Of a DNA stretch of 64,000 nucleotides, positions 23,858-33,637 are shown piece by piece. The notes beneath the pieces were generated by a model. The model did no database searches. It saw nothing but the letters and a program-made list of their open reading frames with translations, and had not been told where the DNA came from. The first letter of the stretch is position 1, and every line of letters begins with the position of its first letter. Source of the stretch: Bacillus litorisediminis (GTDB lineage Bacteria > Bacillota > Bacilli > Bacillales > JC228); contig NZ_JAKZKT010000004.1 in the NCBI RefSeq assembly GCF_022808645.1, positions 1 through 64,000 on the forward strand. Direction: 5' to 3'. Made by a program: the position numbers and the translations under genes.

Positions 23858-26122
23858 TTAAAGCCTAATTGAATCTAACAAACGAATCGTATTAAATTTT
23901 GCTTTTTCGGTCTCAGTTTCCATACCAATGCAAGATGGACATCCGCCATTACATGAACAGCCAGAAATCATTTGCTTCGCTTCTGCCAAAATTTGATCCA
24001 TATGTGCATAAACCTTTTCACTTAACCCAATTCCCCCCGGATATCGGTCATAGAAAAAAATGGTTGGCTTCTCATTATGTGAAGCTTTTACTTGTGGCGT
24101 GACCACTATATCATGGCGATCACACATAACAAATAAGGGAATAATATGGGAGAGAGCGTGAGCAGCGCCTACCAGCCCCTGCTCCAGCTCCTCTTTATGG
24201 ATATTCTCCTGAAGGATTGAGATCCAGCACGCACTTGTATGAAGCTCTTCTTCTGGCAGATGAATAGGACCTGATCCGATATTCTCGTGCGTTTCAAATT
24301 TAATCTTTTTAAAAATCGTAGCCATCGCTTGTACGGTTACATCCCCAAATCCTTTTTCAAATTCATCGTACACTTCCAATTTATCAACTTCTAGCACCTT
24401 TAATTGGACAGCTAGGTTTGCATCTGTATAATAATCAACATTTACTTCCCTTACAAACGCTTTTTTCTCTTCCCAATCTAAATATTCCACCTGATACTGA
24501 ATCCCCTGGTGAAGGTAAATAGCCTCATCATGTAAGAGTGTCATCGCACTAAACCTGTCCATTTCACCAATTACACGGTGATTAGGGTAATTGGTTTGAT
24601 CGATAATTACTACATTTTCCTGTGATGCAGATCTCAAGCTGATGTTATGTGCCGGAAAAGAGTCACTCATCCAATACCATTTTTCTCCATTTCTGTGAAG
24701 TACCCTCTCTTCTGTTAAATACTCAAGTACTTCCTCAACTTCAAAGTTCCCAAATGTCTCACCCTTTCGAAATGGAAGCTCATAAGCAGCACATTTTACA
24801 TGGTCGACGAGAATGATTAAATTGTTAGGGTTTATTAATGCTTTCTCAGGGTTCGTCTGAAAAAAGTATTCAGGGTGCTGTACAATATACTGGTCAAGCG
24901 GATTATTATCTGCGACATAAATAACAAGTGCTTTACCTTGTCTTCTGCCAGCGCGTCCAGCCTGCTGCCATGCCGAGGCAATCGTGCCCGGATATCCTGT
25001 CATGATACAAGCTTGCAGCTGTCCGATATCAACCCCTAATTCTAAAGCATTGGTACTGACAACGCCATAAATTGAACCGTCACGCAGTCCTTTTTCTATC
25101 TCTCTTCTTTCTTTAGGCAAATAACCTCCGCGATAGGCACGAATAGACTTACTCCCCAACTGATTTTTAACTAACTCCTTTAGATAGGTAAATAGAATCT
25201 CAACTCGAACTCTGCTCTTCGCAAAAACTATTGTTTGGATTTTTTCTTTTAATAATTGTGCGGCTAGCGAACGGGCCTCTAATGTAGCGCTTTTACGGAT
25301 ATTTAAAGCTTTATGCACAATCGGGGGATTATAAAAAATAAAGTTTTTTTCACCGCTTGGCGCACCGTTCCGATCCACTAAGGTGATATTTTCTTCAGTC
25401 AGAGCGGCTGCCAGCTCTAAAGGATTAGCAATCGTAGCAGATGTACATATAAATATAGGATTCGAACCGTAATGACGGCAAATTCGCTTTAACCTTCTAA
25501 GCACGTTGGCCACATGACTCCCAAACACTCCGCGATAGGTATGAAGCTCATCAATTACAACAAATTTCAGGTTTTCGAATAAAGAAATCCACTTTGTATG
25601 ATGAGGTAAGATGCCAGAATGGAGCATGTCCGGATTTGTCATAACAATATGTCCTGCTTTTCTGATTTTTTGCCGGATACTTGGTGAGGTATCACCATCA
25701 TATGTATAACTGTTAATTTGCAGGCCTTCACCATCTGCGAGTTCGTGCAATTCATTTTTTTGATCCTGAGCAAGTGCCTTTGTCGGAAATAAATATAGAG
25801 CTCTGGTTTGCGGATCCCTTAAAACAGACTCAATGACCGGCAAATTATAGCACAATGTTTTTCCTGATGCGGTTGGTGTAATCGCGACAAAGCTTCTCCC
25901 AGCTCTAGCAAGGGCAAGCGCTTCTCCCTGATGGGAATACAGCTGCTCAATTCCCCTTTTGCATAATGCATTTTTAAGCGATTCTGGAAGATCGTCCGGC
26001 ATAGGTACATAGGAAGCACCCCTGCCCTCGATTTTCTTCCAATGAACAATATTGTCAGAGATTTGTTTATTGCTTTTTATATATTGTAATGCATCATCTA
26101 TCGTCATTTTCTTAAACATCAT
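23858..26122 (-). CDS. mrfA: MrfA/YprA, DExH helicase for DNA repair
   Basis: A 754-residue superfamily 2 helicase (Hrq1/MrfA type). Motif I is TPTASGKTL near residue 81 and motif II is DELH in VIDELHTYRG; the arginine-rich motif VI is QQAGRAGRRQG. The C-terminal DUF1998-type region ends in CSCNGGCPSCIGME, a four-cysteine metal site. B. subtilis MrfA unwinds DNA 3'-5' for mitomycin C repair with MrfB. The length equals the B. subtilis protein (about 750). Confidence 0.95.
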   Translation of the reverse strand: MMFKKMTIDDALQYIKSNKQISDNIVHWKKIEGRGASYVPMPDDLPESLKNALCKRGIEQLYSHQGEALALARAGRSFVAITPTASGKTLCYNLPVIESVLRDPQTRALYLFPTKALAQDQKNELHELADGEGLQINSYTYDGDTSPSIRQKIRKAGHIVMTNPDMLHSGILPHHTKWISLFENLKFVVIDELHTYRGVFGSHVANVLRRLKRICRHYGSNPIFICTSATIANPLELAAALTEENITLVDRNGAPSGEKNFIFYNPPIVHKALNIRKSATLEARSLAAQLLKEKIQTIVFAKSRVRVEILFTYLKELVKNQLGSKSIRAYRGGYLPKERREIEKGLRDGSIYGVVSTNALELGVDIGQLQACIMTGYPGTIASAWQQAGRAGRRQGKALVIYVADNNPLDQYIVQHPEYFFQTNPEKALINPNNLIILVDHVKCAAYELPFRKGETFGNFEVEEVLEYLTEERVLHRNGEKWYWMSDSFPAHNISLRSASQENVVIIDQTNYPNHRVIGEMDRFSAMTLLHDEAIYLHQGIQYQVEYLDWEEKKAFVREVNVDYYTDANLAVQLKVLEVDKLEVYDEFEKGFGDVTVQAMATIFKKIKFETHENIGSGPIHLPEEELHTSACWISILQENIHKEELEQGLVGAAHALSHIIPLFVMCDRHDIVVTPQVKASHNEKPTIFFYDRYPGGIGLSEKVYAHMDQILAEAKQMISGCSCNGGCPSCIGMETETEKAKFNTIRLLDSIRL

Positions 26123-26262
26123 TCATTCACTCCCTCTTCTTATTATACCGAAAATACGTTCGCAAAAAAGAGGATTCTGTACATTTAAAAGAAACATTAA
26201 GAAAGCTGTTCTCATATAATGTTAAAAAACATAACCAATCTATGGGAAAGGAGAATTCAGCA

Positions 26263-26742
26263 ATGTCTCAAAAATATCCGGATAAAAACAAAAAAGGGAA
26301 TGACCCATTTCAGGAAATGATGGTTTCGATGAATGATTTTTTTAATAATCGGCCCATAAAAGGTTTCTTGCAGAGCATTGATGAGTTTTTTAAAACTCCT
26401 GCTCCATTTGGATTTTCGAGTTTTCCTGTCCATGTAGAAGAAACAGATACAGAACACATCATTACGGCTGAGCTTCCAGGCATCAAAAAAGAGCAGCTAG
26501 AAATTGAAATGTTTGATCATTATGTGACAATTAGCATAAATAACTCTGAAGTAGAGACTAAGGAGGATTCAAAGCAGCATTATTATAAAAGGAGAGCATC
26601 TTATCAAAAATCAAGCCGGACCGTATCTTTGCCTCATACAATTAATCCTGAAAATGTAAAGGCACTCTATGAAAACGGATTGCTTACGATAATAATCCCA
26701 GCTCAAAAAGGGAAACGAATACAAATTGAAGGAGGAGAATAA
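26263..26742 (+). CDS. Small heat-shock protein (Hsp20 family)
   Basis: A 159-residue alpha-crystallin domain chaperone that holds unfolded protein. After a variable N-terminus rich in Phe, the core domain runs from about residue 48 (FPVHVEETD) to 150, with ITAELPGIKKEQLEIE and the C-terminal A-L-Y-E-NGLLTIIIP motif. An ATG seven codons upstream lies too close to GGAG, so the one at 26263 is chosen (spacing 9). A CATATAAT box about 40 bases upstream could be a sigma-E -10 or sigma-A promoter. This gene is not at this place in B. subtilis. Confidence 0.9.
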   Translation: MSQKYPDKNKKGNDPFQEMMVSMNDFFNNRPIKGFLQSIDEFFKTPAPFGFSSFPVHVEETDTEHIITAELPGIKKEQLEIEMFDHYVTISINNSEVETKEDSKQHYYKRRASYQKSSRTVSLPHTINPENVKALYENGLLTIIIPAQKGKRIQIEGGE

Positions 26743-26754
26743 GCTGTATTTTTA

Positions 26755-26790
26755 GAAAAGAGGCATGATTAGCTTCTTTTTATTTTTTTC
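26755..26790 (+). terminator. Terminator of the Hsp20 gene
   Basis: AAAAGAGGC and GCTTCTTTT form an imperfect stem around ATGATTA, followed by T's. Confidence 0.55.
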
Positions 26791-26809
26791 CTCTATATAA
26801 TAATTAACT

Positions 26810-26854
26810 AAAAAATAAGGGCTGACCCTATACTTTAAACATAGAGCCTAGCCC
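26810..26854 (-). terminator. Terminator of yppG, straddling its stop codon
   Basis: GGGCTAGGCTCTAT pairs with ATAGGGTCAGCCC (minus strand) with small mismatches, followed by TTATTTTTT. The yppG stop codon lies in the loop. Confidence 0.75.
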
Positions 26855-27376
26855 TTTTACCATGCTAGAAACTTGCTGAACAGCATGCATCATTTGTCCT
26901 GCTGTGTTAATCATTTTGTTTAAGTCAATAGATCCGTCCTGACTTTTAAATGAGTTTAAAAGAGATCCTCCAGGCTTTTGTTTTACAAACATTTGATGTT
27001 TTGGATACGGGTTCATAAATGGCGTTGTAACTTGCTGAGATTGAAATAACGGATTCATATTCTGTTGAGGGGGCTGAAGCGGGTTTTGCAATAATTGATC
27101 TGGTGATAACTGCTGCTGATAAGATGGATTAGCATATGTCAAATATGGATTATATGAATTTGTATTCGGCCAAACCCCTTGGTAACTGTTAATGCTAGAG
27201 GGCTGAACAGCAGGCTGAATGGGATGTGACCCAAAATTTGGATTATTAGGCAAATATGGATAAAGGCTAGAGCTATTTCCAAACTGAGAATTGAAAGGAA
27301 CTTGAGTATTGCCAGGAAAATAGCCCTGCTGATTTATATATGGAAGATGTCTGGACATTCTGCGTATTGCTTTCAT
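26828..27376 (-). CDS. yppG: YppG family protein
   Basis: A 182-residue protein low in hydrophobic content and very rich in Gln, Asn, Pro and Tyr (NINQQ, YQQQLSP, QPPQQN) through residues 15-130. A more conserved C-terminal stretch follows (GGSLLNSFKSQDGSIDLNKM and HAVQQVSSMVKGLGSMF). This matches the YppG family of spore-formers; composition suggests a spore-surface or coat-associated protein, but the role is unknown. ATG at 27376 has GGAG 10 bases upstream. The tail is part of its terminator. Confidence 0.8.
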   Translation of the reverse strand: MKAIRRMSRHLPYINQQGYFPGNTQVPFNSQFGNSSSLYPYLPNNPNFGSHPIQPAVQPSSINSYQGVWPNTNSYNPYLTYANPSYQQQLSPDQLLQNPLQPPQQNMNPLFQSQQVTTPFMNPYPKHQMFVKQKPGGSLLNSFKSQDGSIDLNKMINTAGQMMHAVQQVSSMVKGLGSMFKV

Positions 27377-27468
27377 ATTCAATCCACTCCTTTTCCTACC
27401 ACTATTTATACTATGATTAGGCAGAAGCGGAGGTGCATAAGGCACCGGGAATGAAGAAGCTAATTATA

Positions 27469-27834
27469 TTATTCTCTTTTGTTTTGAATGGCAAACAGCA
27501 GATTTTTAAGAACATACTCTACGGACTCCGCATAATGACGGAACCGTGTTAAACTTGTTTTCGGAAAAAAGCATTGAATCGATATCATATCTAAATTTTC
27601 GGCGGTATGTGTAATTTGTTGCGGATGCAAATTCTTTACGGGATTTTGTTTCAGCCATTGGATGGATAGGGGCTCCCATTGATCTAGCAATGCTTTTACA
27701 CCATCCGCAAATGGTTTTACTTCCTGATAAAAATCCCTTTCTTGATTCTCCTTTTTTACATCAGCAAAAATCGCTTTGATTTCATCGTTTTTTTGCAATA
27801 GCTCTTCTGTTAATTCGAACAATTTCTGTTCCAA
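27469..27834 (-). CDS. yppE: YppE family protein (DUF1798)
   Basis: A 121-residue helical protein like B. subtilis YppE (about 123 residues), a four-helix-bundle fold of unknown function. Recognisable stretches are LLQKNDEIKAIF, YPPLS-like WEPLSIQWLKQNP and HYAESVEYVLKNLL. Start is TTG with GAGGT 8 bases upstream. It sits in the ypp cluster next to recU and ponA as in B. subtilis. Confidence 0.85.
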   Translation of the reverse strand: MEQKLFELTEELLQKNDEIKAIFADVKKENQERDFYQEVKPFADGVKALLDQWEPLSIQWLKQNPVKNLHPQQITHTAENLDMISIQCFFPKTSLTRFRHYAESVEYVLKNLLFAIQNKRE

Positions 27835-27969
27835 TTTATTCTACCTCACTAACCGTAATAGGAAAACACAATACATTACAAAAAAGCAGTGAGACATATG
27901 CTCCTGCTTCCATTATTAATTGCTATTCCTATTATAATTGAAGGATTATGGTCAAATCTAGCTTTGTGA

Positions 27970-28206
27970 TTACCCTACCCTTTTGCGTATTGGAAAGAAA
28001 TTGGATGACTCCTCTTTAATTTGCTGAAATTGCTCTTGGGCAGCCTGTAAATCTCCTTCTGCTTTTTGAACTCTTTTATTCGTTAATTCCATGAATTCTC
28101 TCTCTCTTTGCTCATAAGATTCCGCAAACAAGGCTTCTAGCTCAATTAATTCCTTTTCAATCTCTAATAACTGATGTATGACCTCTTCTGAAGAAATGGC
28201 TATCAT
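27970..28206 (-). CDS. Hypothetical coiled-coil protein
   Basis: A 78-residue, strongly acidic, Glu-rich helical protein (residues 8-65 read as a coiled coil: EVIHQLLEIEKELIELEAL ...) with a basic tail. An in-frame ATG three codons upstream touches GGAGG directly, so the ATG at 28206 (spacing 9) is preferred. The location between yppE and sspM corresponds to a small unnamed ypp gene of B. subtilis, but I cannot match it to a family. Confidence 0.65.
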   Translation of the reverse strand: MIAISSEEVIHQLLEIEKELIELEALFAESYEQREREFMELTNKRVQKAEGDLQAAQEQFQQIKEESSNFFPIRKRVG

Positions 28207-28397
28207 AATTTCCATCCTCCTTTTCTTTAGTCATCTATATTCTTCCCGGTTTTAGAAAACTCCTTCACCTATGACAAAACTAGAAGTAAAGCGGCAAAGA
28301 AAGTGGGGAAGTGACAATTTTTTTATCCGTTTGCAATCTCTCCCATCGCATATTTTTAATTCATTCGACAAAACCTATTAAAAGGAGGTGCGGTACG

Positions 28398-28511
28398 ATG
28401 GGTAAAAATGATAGTGTACAACAACGGCTTAAAAAGGAAGAAAATAAAGGGAGAAAAGGTGCTATTAAAGGAAATCCGAAACTAAATGGTCCCGATAAAC
28501 CTTCTACTTAA
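28398..28511 (+). CDS. sspM: Small acid-soluble spore protein SspM
   Basis: A 37-residue basic hydrophilic protein ending GNPKLNGPDKPST. The C-terminal KLxGPxxPST signature is that of B. subtilis SspM (34 residues). SspM is a minor forespore SASP. AAAAGGAGGTG precedes the ATG, and an in-frame Met 29 codons upstream has no site. Divergent in orientation from the ypp genes, as expected. Confidence 0.88.
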   Translation: MGKNDSVQQRLKKEENKGRKGAIKGNPKLNGPDKPST

Positions 28512-28547
28512 GCAGACTTCATACATTATGGAGGTTACACGCAGGTG

Positions 28548-29576
28548 TTACCTCCTATTTATTTTTTGTTTTTTTCTATATTGAAAAGCTTGCTCGACTG
28601 AAATGAATGCTTTCATTTCATATTGCTTTCCCTCAAACCAATCTGTTAAATCGATCGCTTTATCCGGTAGAACGGCAGACCTCCAATTTCTGCCCACACG
28701 AAAATATTTCTCCCATAAACAAGAATCGGTATCCGAAATAGTATGATGAATGACTGGGAAAGTCGTTCTTAAAAATGGAGTGGTGCGAAACTTCTTTTTA
28801 CCCTGATATTGTTCATAATCCCACCTTGATCCTGTGGGTTCTGTCTCATTGGAAAAGGCCAAAAACGCAGGCAGCAAATTAGGAGCAAATAAAATAGATG
28901 CGAGCCGTTTCCCCAATTTAATCCTTTCTTTGTGATTTCTAAATTGGGATACACTTGAACCATACAGCTTTCCTGACTTAGTCGGGAAAAGAACGCAGCT
29001 ATAATGAAAGGAATCCTGCAGCCCAAACAATTTCGTTTTAAAAACATGTTTTTTGAAAATTGGATTATCAATAACTGGCCTTTGAATAAGATGCTGTTCA
29101 TTCACGATTAATGCAAACAATAATCTTTCTTCATCTTTATTTTGCTGAAAATTTCTCCATTCCCGCACCATAAATTGGGAAACGTTAAATTTAGGGAGAA
29201 TGTGAAACAAATTACGCTTAATGTTCGTCATATAATGGTAGACCAAAAGCTGTGGATAGGCATCTTGGAAAATAAGCCAATTTGCTCTTTCATAGGTAAG
29301 GAACAATTGGTATCTAAAATGCTTAGATAAAAGTTTGGGATGCCATTCTCCCTCAAGATCACACATATTCCAGCCAGTATTTCTGGAAACCATGCTGGCG
29401 AGAAATGCCCATCTTATTTCAGGATGACTCTGAAAAAATTGAGCATATGCTTTTGTGCGGGAGATATTATCCAAGTTAGATTGATTCACTTGATAACTTA
29501 TCAGGTGAATGATTTCTTCGTCTGTTACAGTTTTGGGTGAATCGTTTATTTTTCTCAGGATTGGGTATATATTCAT
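28548..29576 (-). CDS. yppC: YppC family protein (DUF2515)
   Basis: A 342-residue soluble protein of the DUF2515 family, function unknown. Recognisable features are RWAFLASMVSRNTGWNMCDL near residue 55 and the C-terminal RTTPFLRTTFPVIHH. It lies directly opposite recU, as yppC does in B. subtilis. GGAGAAAG precedes the ATG. Confidence 0.85.
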   Translation of the reverse strand: MNIYPILRKINDSPKTVTDEEIIHLISYQVNQSNLDNISRTKAYAQFFQSHPEIRWAFLASMVSRNTGWNMCDLEGEWHPKLLSKHFRYQLFLTYERANWLIFQDAYPQLLVYHYMTNIKRNLFHILPKFNVSQFMVREWRNFQQNKDEERLLFALIVNEQHLIQRPVIDNPIFKKHVFKTKLFGLQDSFHYSCVLFPTKSGKLYGSSVSQFRNHKERIKLGKRLASILFAPNLLPAFLAFSNETEPTGSRWDYEQYQGKKKFRTTPFLRTTFPVIHHTISDTDSCLWEKYFRVGRNWRSAVLPDKAIDLTDWFEGKQYEMKAFISVEQAFQYRKKQKINRR

Positions 29577-29719
29577 GAGCTATCTTTCTCCAATTTCTAA
29601 TCGTTAAATAATTGTCTTAATTTTGTTGGGTATAGTTATTAAATTGGAAGAGTATACATCTTTTTATTCCTTTTCATTAAAACTTTGGTATGATGAAATG
29701 GAAATGAGAGGTGGATGGT

Positions 29720-30319
29720 TTGAACATTCGATACCCAAATGGCAAAAGATATACAGTTCCGCACATAAACCATAAGGAAACTTCGCCAATTGAATATGGT
29801 AAAAGAGGAATGACCCTTGAGGAGGATCTGAACGCAACCAATGAGTACTATCGGCAATCGGGAATAGCTGTCATTCATAAAAAGCCGACGCCTATTCAAA
29901 TCGTTCAAGTAGATTATCCAAAAAGAAGTTCTGCCGTTATTAAAGAAGCTTATTTTCGGCAGCCTTCTACGACAGATTATAACGGAGTTTATAAAGGTAG
30001 ATATATAGATTTTGAGGCAAAAGAAACGAATAACAAAACATCTTTTCCACTGAAAAATGTTCATGAACATCAAATAGAACATATGAGAGCGGTCATACAG
30101 CAGCAAGGAATTACATTTATCATTATTCGCTTTGGTCTAACAGATGAATTATTTTTATTAGAAGGCATTCATTTGCTTTCCTTTTGGCATCGAATGGCTA
30201 ACGGAGGGAGAAAATCTATTTCAAAGGAAGAACTAAAAGAAGTGGGTCATTCAATTTCCATTGGTTTCCAACCAAGAATTGACTATATAAAAATCATAGA
30301 CAGATTTCTATTGACTTGA
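29720..30319 (+). CDS. recU: Holliday junction resolvase RecU
   Basis: A 199-residue endonuclease of the type II restriction-like fold that cleaves four-way junctions during recombination and helps chromosome segregation. Motifs are GMTLEEDLN (helix) and, for metal, [18 protein letters not shown] with D, E and K. The start is taken as TTG, giving [11 protein letters not shown] as in B. subtilis, with AGAGGTGG a few bases upstream. It is co-oriented with ponA (72 bp gap). Confidence 0.93.
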   Translation: MNIRYPNGKRYTVPHINHKETSPIEYGKRGMTLEEDLNATNEYYRQSGIAVIHKKPTPIQIVQVDYPKRSSAVIKEAYFRQPSTTDYNGVYKGRYIDFEAKETNNKTSFPLKNVHEHQIEHMRAVIQQQGITFIIIRFGLTDELFLLEGIHLLSFWHRMANGGRKSISKEELKEVGHSISIGFQPRIDYIKIIDRFLLT

Positions 30320-30391
30320 TAAAATTGTTTTTTTAGATTATCCCTTCTGCACAATATAAAAACCAGGGATAGTGAAAGGTGGGTAAGCAAG

Positions 30392-33052
30392 ATGAGTGAA
30401 CAATATAAAAGTCGCGAACAACGAAGAAAGCAGCTTGCCGCTCAAAAGGGGAAAAATAAAGAAAGCAATAAAGGTTTAATCAAGAAAATTGCACTTTGGA
30501 TTGTAGCCATCGGTATACTAGGGATGATTGCCGGCGGTTCAGTTTTTGCATATTGGGCAAGCCAAGCACCTGAATTGGACCCTGCCCTTCTGAAAGATCC
30601 TGTTTCCTCTGAAGTCTATGCAATGGATGGAACATTGATTAGAGAAATTGGTACAGAGCAACGGGATGTAATTGCCTTTAAAGATATTCCTGATGTTGTT
30701 AAAGAAGCTTTTCTGGCAACTGAAGATGCAAGATTTTACAAGCATAAAGGAATTGATGTGATCCGGATTGGCGGAGCTGTCATCGCTAATATTACAGACG
30801 GGTTTGGAGCTGAAGGGGCCAGTACAATAACGCAGCAGGTTATAAAAAACTCATTTTTATCTCCAGAAAAGACGATTGAACGAAAAGTTCAGGAAATGTG
30901 GTTAGCCTTCCAGCTCGAACAGCAATATGAGAAAGATGAAATTTTTGAGATGTACCTTAATAAGATATTCATGGGTGAAAACATCTATGGCGTAGCAACC
31001 GCCTCAAATTACTATTTTGGGAAGCCTTTAGATCAGCTTTCCGCTGATACGCCTAAGGAAGTCGCTTTAGCCCAGGCAGCCATGCTCGCAGGTCTTCCGC
31101 AAAGTCCAAACCGTTATGATCCTTTTGAAAATCCGGAGGAAGCAAAACAGCGTCGGAATACGGTTTTATATTTAATGAATAAGCATGGCTACATTACGAA
31201 GGAAGAAATGGAAAAAGCCCAAGCTGTTGAAATAGCAGCTATGGTTAAAAAAACAGATCCAAAACTTGAAGAAGAAAAAGATCCGTATGAAGATTTTGTC
31301 GATTATGTAATAGATGAGGTGCAAAAAAAATATCCAGACTATGATATTTTTTCTGATGGATTAAAAATTTATACAACCTTAGATCCAAATGCTCAAAAAT
31401 TTGTGTATGATGCCCTTGAAACAAATCAGGTTGTGGAATACCCTGATGAGGAATTTCAAGCTGGCATTACTCTTCTTGATACGCAAACCGGCGCGATTCG
31501 CGCTATTGGTGGCGGCAGAAATCAAGAAGTACAGCGCGGTTTCAATTATGCAACTGACTTAGAAAGACAACCAGGTTCAACTATCAAACCGATATTGGAT
31601 TATGGTCCAGCCATAGAATATTTGAAATGGTCAACCTATCATCAAATCGTTGATGAACCTTACACCTACTCTAAAGGAACTCCGGTTGGAAACTGGGACG
31701 ATGATTATTATGGACAAATGTCAATTAGACGGGCATTGGCCATGTCCCGAAATATCCCAGCCGTCAAAGCCTTACAAGAGGTTGGCTTAGAAAATGCCCA
31801 AAAATTTGCGGTCCAGCTAGGTCTTCCGCTTCAGGATGAAATTTATGAATCCTATGCAATTGGTGGTCTTGAAAAAGGTGTATCTCCTCTACAAATGGCT
31901 GGTGCATATGCAGCATTTGGAAATGAGGGTGTATATACAGAACCTTATGCAATCACCAAAATTGTGTCAAGAGATGGAACTGAAATCGAAACAAAGCCAA
32001 AATCTGACCTTGTTATGCAAGATTACACAGCGTTTATGATTTCTGATATGTTAAAAAGTGTATTTGACCCTGCCTATGACGGGACAGCAACAGTTGCTCA
32101 AATTCCGGGTCTGCCGATGGCTGGTAAAACAGGAACGACAAACTATACAGAAGAGGACCGCCAAAAACACGGTATCGATGGAAGAGCCGTGCCAGATTCA
32201 TGGATGGTCGGCTATACAACCAAGTATACAACCGCAATCTGGACTGGTTATTCCAACTACTTCCAGCCTGTACAGCCTGGAAATGATCAGAAAATAGCGC
32301 GTCATCTTTATAAAGCTATCATGCAAAAAGTTCATGAAGGTGTTGATACACCAGACTTTACCGTCCCAAAAAGTGTGGTCGAGTCACCAGTTGAGGTGGG
32401 ATCTACCCCAGCTAAACTGCCGAGTGAATATACACCTGAAAATAAAATTGTGTATGAATGGTTTGTAAAAGGAACAGAACCTAAAGAAGTGTCTGAAGCT
32501 TATGATATCCCAGATGCAGTTGCAAACTTAGCAGCAGTCTATGATGAGGAAACGAATGAAATTCTCTTAACCTGGGATTATGATACGAAAAATAAAAATC
32601 AAAAAGTACAATTTGATATTGAAGTATCCTTGAATCAAGGACCAATGCAGCCTTTAACCTCAACAACTGAAAAGAATCTGCGACTGCAGGATGCAATGCC
32701 TGGTGCGGTATACACTTTCAGAGTTACAGCTGCGGATGGAGAAACGAAGAGTGAACCTGCTGAGGTAACCGTTGAAATACCAGAAGCCGAGCAGGATAAT
32801 CCTTTGGATGACCTATTCCCTGACGATGGAAATGGCAGCAATGGGGGAGAACCTGGACAAGGTAATGGTAATGGCAACGGAAATGGTAATGGCAACGGAA
32901 ATGGCGGCAATGATGGTGATGGTGATGGTGATGGCGAAGGTGATGGAAACAGTCCGCCGCCTGACGATGGAGAAGGTGACGGTGAAGGAGATATTATTCC
33001 TTTCCCTCCTCCGCCTGACGAAGACTCAGTGGAACAGCCGGAGCAGCCATGA
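30392..33052 (+). CDS. ponA: Class A penicillin-binding protein PonA (PBP1)
   Basis: An 886-residue bifunctional peptidoglycan synthase anchored by one N-terminal membrane helix (about 30-55). The glycosyltransferase domain has E111 in ATEDARFYKHKG and GASTITQQVIKN. The transpeptidase has S-x-x-K in PGSTIKP (about 395), SRN and KTGTT (about 577). A fibronectin-like region (about 710-800) follows, then a tail of GN repeats and D/G/P-rich acidic residues. B. subtilis PonA has a comparable extension. GpsB, its septal regulator, is also in this window. AAAGGTGGG precedes the ATG. Confidence 0.96.
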   Translation: MSEQYKSREQRRKQLAAQKGKNKESNKGLIKKIALWIVAIGILGMIAGGSVFAYWASQAPELDPALLKDPVSSEVYAMDGTLIREIGTEQRDVIAFKDIPDVVKEAFLATEDARFYKHKGIDVIRIGGAVIANITDGFGAEGASTITQQVIKNSFLSPEKTIERKVQEMWLAFQLEQQYEKDEIFEMYLNKIFMGENIYGVATASNYYFGKPLDQLSADTPKEVALAQAAMLAGLPQSPNRYDPFENPEEAKQRRNTVLYLMNKHGYITKEEMEKAQAVEIAAMVKKTDPKLEEEKDPYEDFVDYVIDEVQKKYPDYDIFSDGLKIYTTLDPNAQKFVYDALETNQVVEYPDEEFQAGITLLDTQTGAIRAIGGGRNQEVQRGFNYATDLERQPGSTIKPILDYGPAIEYLKWSTYHQIVDEPYTYSKGTPVGNWDDDYYGQMSIRRALAMSRNIPAVKALQEVGLENAQKFAVQLGLPLQDEIYESYAIGGLEKGVSPLQMAGAYAAFGNEGVYTEPYAITKIVSRDGTEIETKPKSDLVMQDYTAFMISDMLKSVFDPAYDGTATVAQIPGLPMAGKTGTTNYTEEDRQKHGIDGRAVPDSWMVGYTTKYTTAIWTGYSNYFQPVQPGNDQKIARHLYKAIMQKVHEGVDTPDFTVPKSVVESPVEVGSTPAKLPSEYTPENKIVYEWFVKGTEPKEVSEAYDIPDAVANLAAVYDEETNEILLTWDYDTKNKNQKVQFDIEVSLNQGPMQPLTSTTEKNLRLQDAMPGAVYTFRVTAADGETKSEPAEVTVEIPEAEQDNPLDDLFPDDGNGSNGGEPGQGNGNGNGNGNGNGNGGNDGDGDGDGEGDGNSPPPDDGEGDGEGDIIPFPPPPDEDSVEQPEQP

Positions 33053-33093
33053 TTGAATAAAGAAGTATGAGAAGATAGTGTCGGAAATATACT

Positions 33094-33130
33094 AAAAGCC
33101 AAAGGAAAATCAGATTTTCCTTTGGCTTTT
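33094..33130. terminator. Bidirectional terminator between ponA and ypoC
   Basis: AAAAGCCAAAGGAAAAT and ATTTTCCTTTGGCTTTT form a perfect 17-bp stem with a 3-base loop. The ypoC stop codon lies in the loop. It can terminate ponA and ypoC transcripts. Confidence 0.93.
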
Positions 33131-33637
33131 TATTTTTGCTACGACTATGTCCTTCATCAATTGCTTTTCGGATTCGTTAAAAAGTTCTCCCAACTGAATA
33201 TAAGAGTGAAACAATGTAGGTTTTTCCATAATAAATGAAAGCCTGTCTTTGATATTAGCAGGTTTGATACTCAGTTCATTAAGCGCAGCAAAGAGATCTT
33301 GAAGTACTACAGGTTTTCCATTCCCCCAAAATAGAAGCATTGTGTATAGCTGGAGTCCCTTTACCATATTAGGGAGTGCCGCTTCACTGTTTCGGTCTTT
33401 AAAAAATGTTTGGATATCTCCTGTAACAGCCTTCCATTCTTGAACCACACTTTGAACAGCCGGTTCCCGATTTTCCCAAGGTTTTATGGCGGGATGGCCA
33501 TAATGATAGGCAATATCATATCGAAAACTAGGGTGTAGCTGTTTCCAATCGAGTAATGAATCTTCATATTCCCAAGTAATATCAGGAAGAAGCAAAGGGT
33601 GCCTCATCAGAGGGAGAACATTTAACAGCTCTGTCAC
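33110..33637 (-). CDS. ypoC: YpoC family protein
   Basis: A 175-residue helical protein of unknown function, recognised by its position after nth and similarity in size to B. subtilis YpoC. The start is GTG, sharing a base with the nth stop codon, which implies translational coupling. The last residues (KIKSQRKI) are encoded by the stem of the shared terminator. Confidence 0.8.
   Translation of the reverse strand: MTELLNVLPLMRHPLLLPDITWEYEDSLLDWKQLHPSFRYDIAYHYGHPAIKPWENREPAVQSVVQEWKAVTGDIQTFFKDRNSEAALPNMVKGLQLYTMLLFWGNGKPVVLQDLFAALNELSIKPANIKDRLSFIMEKPTLFHSYIQLGELFNESEKQLMKDIVVAKIKSQRKI

Noticed and set aside
28340-28397. Sigma-G promoter before sspM
   Set aside because: Only weak matches to the forespore consensus with unsuitable spacing; not listed as a feature.
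32635-33102. 155-residue minus-strand Pro/Ser-rich frame opposite the ponA tail
   Set aside because: Low-complexity antisense of the ponA GN/D-rich tail with no ribosome-binding site; ponA is clearly the gene.
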